From: Larimichthys crocea
Lineage: Eukaryota > Chordata > Actinopteri > Sciaenidae
NCBI RefSeq assembly: GCF_000972845.2
Contig: NC_040012.1
Coordinates: 7,286,097-7,350,096 of the forward strand
Reading direction: 5' to 3'
DNA: 64,000 nt
Shown here: in pieces, positions 1 through 64,000 of the stretch
Numbering within the stretch: position 1 is the first letter of the stretch
How the letters are laid out: each line of letters opens with the position of its first letter
Notes under the pieces: model-generated
Databases searched by the model: none
Told to the model about the DNA's origin: nothing
What the model saw: only the letters and a program-made list of their open reading frames with translations
Made by a program: the position numbers and the translations under genes

Positions 1-177
1 ATATTTCCTTTTGTGACTGATAAAAGTTATAGCATGCCACAGTGGGTCATCCAAAGCATCTGCTGCAAAAGTAAAAACCAAAGCATTTTAACACTAGCAG
101 TACATTTTCAATCCATTGATGCTGTTTTGTTTGTCTTGATCTGCATTTTTAGGTCCGACGTTCCATCACTTTGGTCT

Positions 178-625
178 GGACTGGAATATCTCAACAACTA
201 TCTTGTGCAGACTTTGGTGGTCTTCAGAGGATGAATCTGACTGACCTTGGTGACCACTTGACTTTTTCGTCTAGTGTCTTTTTGCATTTATCCTGGAAGC
301 ATCACAACATCTACTAGATGGATTTGTACAGACATCCTTGGGTCCTAAAGATGATGTTTCCTAATTACTTAGTGATACCCTGACTTTTCCTCTAGGGTAA
401 ATTACTGAATAAATCTCCTCGAGTGCCATTATCGGGACAAATTTGTCTTTGCCCAATGTTTTGTTAATAACTAAATCCCTGAAAAGTTAATGACGGTCAG
501 CCCCATGCATGCTCAGCATGTTAGTATTGTCAGTGTGACATTAGCATGCCGAACGTGGCTCAAAGCATCACTGTACAACCTCGCACAGCTGCTAGCACCG
601 CTGTAGACTCTTAGCCTTGTTTAAC
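178..625 (+). repeat. dispersed teleost repeat, 'ATCTCAACAACTAT' type
   Basis: The sequence contains 'atctcaacaacta', 'cagaggatgaatc' and 'gctgtagactcttagcctt', which I recall as parts of a very common repeat in fish intergenic and intronic DNA. A second, shorter copy at about 34915-35160 in intron 11 shares 'atatctcaacaact' and the 'agaggatgaatc/agagggtgaatc' block, so the repeat is supported inside the window. The family name is not known to me. Boundaries are approximate. Confidence 0.55.
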
Positions 626-639
626 ACAAACTGTCAATT

Positions 640-1110
640 CAATTTTCAACCAAGCGGCAACCTCCGTGGCTGTGAAGCTATGCTTATGCAGAAGTACTGC
701 AGTTCCTCAAACGTCCACTTGAGGCTGGCTCCAGAAGTGAGTCAATCTTCATAAATCCCCTTGTTCAAATGTCCAACTTCACCACAAAATTAAACATGTA
801 TACAGCCTGGTGCAAAAAACAGTTTTGGTCTCTGTAGCTAATTTCCTCGTTCGTGACAACTATACTGAGGGTGAATTTATATACAACTCAGCTGTTCAAA
901 TGATATTAAGGCTTAAAGTTATATATAATTAAGAGCGTGGCCACTTTGATTGACAGGTGGGTGCTATTACAGGTGGCTTGTTTGAGCACCAAGGTGTCAT
1001 TCAGTACGCCACAGGTCCACCCACAACCCACGTCCTCCTCCATTTTTAGATCAGCGAGGAGGCACCAGAGGCAGCAGCCAGAGCTACAGAGTTGGAGCTT
1101 TTATGGATAC
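640..1110 (+). repeat. dispersed teleost repeat, 'GTGGCCACTTTGATTGACAG' type
   Basis: Blocks such as 'ttggtctctgtagctaattt', 'tgacaactatactgagggtg' and 'gcgtggccactttgattgac' match from memory a repeat seen across many fish genomes. No second copy is visible here, so the call depends on recall. Boundaries are approximate. Confidence 0.5.
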
Positions 1111-1869
1111 CACATCCATTCTTTATACTATCTCTGTTTTCAAGCCATTAATATATATGCCTATTTATCATGACTACACATTTAGTTCATCCATGCACAG
1201 ATTCAGAGCGAGCTACCAGCTATAAAACTGAAAGTTTAAATGATGCATTTCAAGTGGGGAAGTCATGGTGTCAGCTGACATCAAGGTGCCCATGAGCGAG
1301 AAATCTTCTTCATCCAGTTAAGCTGTGTAGCGGTTAACCAGCTGCTTATCTTACTTATCTTCAAGAAAACGGTGGTTTTACAGAGTTGCAACCAGATGAG
1401 TTTCAGCAAATTAGCCTAAGCAAATAAATGTTTTAAAATTACATGGCCTTAATAAATCCGACCATATGCTTAAGTCGCACAGCAGCATTTCACCCTATGT
1501 TGAAAGAAAGTCCAGGCATGTAGCCATTGAATTGTGTTTTCTGTTCTTAATCTCCACTGTAGATAATCCCAACTATTAATTCCTAATTAGCCACACCTGC
1601 ACAGTGCTTTACTAAATCTTTACCTCAACACACTAAATATCTGCTAAGCCCACGGTTCTAATTTCTTCCTTGTGATAAAACACGTAAACACCCAACGAAT
1701 TTTTCCAAAATGTGGTTCGGGTTTGTGCGAGAATGGCTGCCATCGCTCTGTTAAAAACCCGTCTTTCATCCTTACACAAGGAAAACCAAATCAAGCAGAG
1801 GACTCTATAGCTACCACCTGTGCTTCCATTCTTTGTTCCAGTCATCTTTAACCATTAATTATTTTCAGG

Positions 1870-1923
1870 CCTCAGGAGCCCTTCTGTCCAAGAAAAAAAA
1901 AAAATTCTAAGGGCTCCTTGAGG
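1870..1923. repeat. inverted repeat able to form a hairpin
   Basis: A 14-nt left arm (1870-1883, cctcaggagccctt) pairs with a 15-nt right arm (1909-1923, aagggctccttgagg), with one bulged base. The 25-nt loop is A-rich. It lies about 0.8 kb upstream of the start codon. Its function is unknown. Confidence 0.6.
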
Positions 1924-2515
1924 AAACTCCTAGAGTCTGGAAAACATTTCATTTTGGCCATTGAGGGTCTCATATTAGCCGTTGGCCCATGAAGATACTA
2001 TTCAGGCTCTTTTCACATTCTTAGGCTTTCAGGAAACGTCTGAAATAACAGCTCCACCCCTCTACTTAATTTGCATTTAGTGTGTTGCATTTAGTTAAAT
2101 ACCTCTCCTGCTGCTTCATATGCTCTTTCTTATAATCTTATTCCTTCATGGAACATTTGGATCAATTTCCTTCAGTTTGCTGTGTTATTGTCCTTTAAAC
2201 TGTGTCCTCCACGAAAAGAAACGTGTTCAGCAGTGCTTCTAGGAAAGTCGAATATATCGCTGTCAGTGATACTGCGCTGAGCCCTGTAATTAGGTTGCAC
2301 TGGGGTGTAGTGATGCTCTGCTAGATGCTGCTCAGACCTCTTCCAAAGCGCAGGGGGCGGGTCCCGAGTCAACTTTCCCGACTGGTGATTTGATGAACGG
2401 GGATTTTTCCAGTGTCAGTATCTTACAGTCGGTTCAGGTTCGGCGTTACGGCTTTTGTCCAGCCTCCTGACGGTGCGCAACTCTCGGGGAACTGAGTGCT
2501 TTGCGCTTTTTTTTC

Positions 2516-2554
2516 ATGAAAGCCCTTTACCATCAGTCTGAGAGCTGGGCTTAA
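2516..2554 (+). other. upstream ORF 1 in the putative 5' leader
   Basis: ATG at 2516 opens a 12-codon frame (MKALYHQSESWA) that ends in TAA at 2552-2554. It stops well before the col11a1 ATG. It matters only if transcription starts upstream of 2516, which is not shown. Confidence 0.4.
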
Positions 2555-2613
2555 GGGGGAGCGGATCTGAAGGGCCCAGTCTGGCTGTGTGAGGCATCTT
2601 TATCCTTTCACAC

Positions 2614-2625
2614 ATGGCGCTGTAG
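2614..2625 (+). other. upstream ORF 2, three codons then stop
   Basis: ATG GCG CTG TAG, starting 104 nt upstream of the main start. The start has A at -3 and G at +4, so it could be recognised by scanning ribosomes. Its small size would allow re-initiation at 2718. Confidence 0.4.
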
Positions 2626-2717
2626 TATAAGCACTTTTTTTTCTTTTTTGTGGATTGTGGAAGGGACCAGATTTGATTAAAAGTCGCCCGTTTTCTGTAC
2701 AGCTTCGGGCGCTTATC

Positions 2718-62487
<59,770 letters not shown>

Positions 62488-64000
62488 GTGAGTATCTCCT
62501 TCTAATCAACCTTTTATTATGCACGTTTGTGAGTGTACATTTGTTGTGAAACATTTCAGACGCTGTGTGTTGTTCTCTTAATGGTACACTATGCTTAGCA
62601 TGGTCGCGGTTTGGGGTCGGAACAATAAAAAGACGAATCAGGTGAAATATTTACTCCAATTCGAGGTTGCATGAGGACAGCGATGCTAATGATTCAAAAC
62701 AGGAATTGGATTTGCCTGTGGGCAGAGCTTTTTAACTAGTTGTCTTTAGACCTGTAGTGTTATCACAAATTGACAGAACCGTATCTCTTCCTGCAGGACT
62801 AGACCCTGTTATTTCCTCCTTTCCAACTATGTTCCGCCCAGAGCAATATGTACTCTGTGCGGGGGGTTTATTTTTACTATACCATCTCTGGCTTACGGTG
62901 TGATAAACTGTTAAATGAGTTGTGTTTAGATAAATTGGAAAACTGAATACTTGGTCTTAATGGTAGCTTGATTTAAAAATGTATTCCCCGCATGGGCAGA
63001 AATTAAGTGCTGTTCCAGCCAGGACAGGGATACATTACGCAACTGGTATTACTTTTTACTGTCACCTCTGCCGTCCAAAAACCTTTGGCTGCAATCCCCA
63101 TCTTCTTTATCAGTGTGGTGTTACACAAATTTCATTTTAATCACGACTTTTACTTGAGGCATCATATAAATAAAACGTTACCCCACAAAGAGTTTGGTCA
63201 TCACAGTTGTTAACAGCTTGTACATTAGTAAAAAAATTACTTTGTAGTTACCAGTTTGGTATTTCTTTACGGTTCTCACGCATGATTAAACATGCGACTT
63301 TCCAGTCACAAAGCAGTCTCAAAAATCACAACGAAACACCAGCCCATCAATCATTTCTATGTATTCCCTCATGTGGCACTGAAAATACTGCCTTGCATGC
63401 AGCAGAACATCCTCTGCTCATCCATCTCATTAACACAACAGGAACAGTCCTGTTTCTACAATAGCTGATGGCCCAATGGCAACTAAGCAGCTCATTGCTG
63501 TAAATTATCAGGCCTTAACAACCATTCTAGCAAAAACTCAGCATCTGCAGGGCTCTGTGGGGGCTACAATAGAGACCTGGTGAGACGGATTGCCACGAGC
63601 GGATAGTGCACCCAAGCTGAATAACAAATTATTTAACAGTTGTTTGTCCTGGTGAGTCAGTCTGCTCATGTGTATTCATATCTTCATAACTGAGACCTGA
63701 CTCGCGCTGTGTAGTTTCAACGTTATGCGCACTTCTTATTATTGCCGGTCCTAATGCTGTTATCAATTTTGACTACGTCTCCGTCTACCTCACCTCTCAA
63801 TCCAGACGAAATGTGGGACTTGTACGGAAAATAAATGATCCAATTCCATTTTCAGCCACGGCTTAACAAGCTCTACAACAGCTCAGTCGCGGGTATTGTC
63901 TTCGAGATGTAAGGCCAAGCATCGTCTAATAAAAAAAAAAAAAAGATGTTGTAGAAAACAAGAGTTTGGCACGAGGAAGCACAGTGATGTAAATACTTTT
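62488..64000 (+). other. intron 45, incomplete at the window edge
   Basis: At least 1,513 nt. No Gly-X-Y exon, gene or clear repeat is seen. Confidence 0.8.

Larger units (their letters stand above)
1..2339. other. upstream intergenic DNA
   Basis: No coding region is supported here. Open frames are short and resemble no family I know. The stretch holds two old dispersed repeats (about 178-625 and 640-1110) and a hairpin at 1870-1923. No neighbouring gene is visible. Confidence 0.7.
2340..2717 (+). promoter_or_regulatory. probable core promoter and 5' leader of col11a1
   Basis: The stretch ends at the col11a1 start codon. A GC box (gggggcggg, 2353-2361) fits an Sp1-type site. I see no convincing TATA box in the last 400 nt, in keeping with the TATA-less human COL11A1 promoter, and no clear CCAAT box. 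The transcription start cannot be placed from sequence alone. Two short upstream ORFs lie at 2516-2554 and 2614-2625. Confidence 0.4.

Noticed and set aside
2655..2717. Upstream in-frame extension of the first exon
   Set aside because: The first codon is TTG. The ATG at 2718 has a good context and aligns with the human start.

Overview
The window is animal nuclear DNA, almost certainly from a teleost fish. It holds the 5' two thirds of one fibrillar collagen gene on the + strand, the alpha-1 chain of type XI collagen (col11a1). The call rests on colinear identity with the vertebrate protein from the signal peptide (TRWKTKRWLWD) through the laminin-G/TSPN domain, the acidic tyrosine-rich variable region, the minor helix, the N-telopeptide and 212 uninterrupted Gly-X-Y triplets. 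Teleosts usually carry two col11a1 paralogues (a and b), and I cannot tell which this is. The teleost call, and a leaning to spiny-rayed fish, comes from the dispersed repeats. Family names are not given for most of these because I recognise them from memory only.

Layout: 1-2717 is upstream DNA with two old dispersed repeats, a hairpin, a GC box and a 5' leader with two short upstream ORFs. Exon 1 (ATG at 2718) encodes the signal peptide. Exons 2-5 (8922-23775) encode the N-terminal globular domain, split by introns of up to 9.8 kb. Exons 6-8 (27987-30641) encode the variable region, all phase 0 and so skippable as cassettes. Exons 9-13 (31798-37281) encode the minor helix, hinge and telopeptide. 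Exons 14-45 (38628-62487) encode the first 636 residues of the main triple helix in typical 45, 54, 90 and 108-nt exons. I count 45 coding exons totalling 3,534 nt or 1,178 codons, with no frameshift, stop or Gly-X-Y break. The rest of the helix and the C-propeptide lie beyond the window.

The other contents are intronic: a 600-bp hAT-type DNA transposon remnant with a BED-finger relic and an 8-bp target duplication, inserted inside an older inverted-repeat element in intron 3; further copies of that element in introns 4 and 5; several other dispersed repeats; and microsatellites clustered in introns 10, 11, 37, 40 and 41. I found no second protein gene, tRNA, rRNA or CRISPR array. No new multi-gene system is present. 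The points most worth checking are the apparent absence of the basic 6B cassette, the regular short/long alternation of helix introns, the nested transposon and the tandem splice donor of exon 8.
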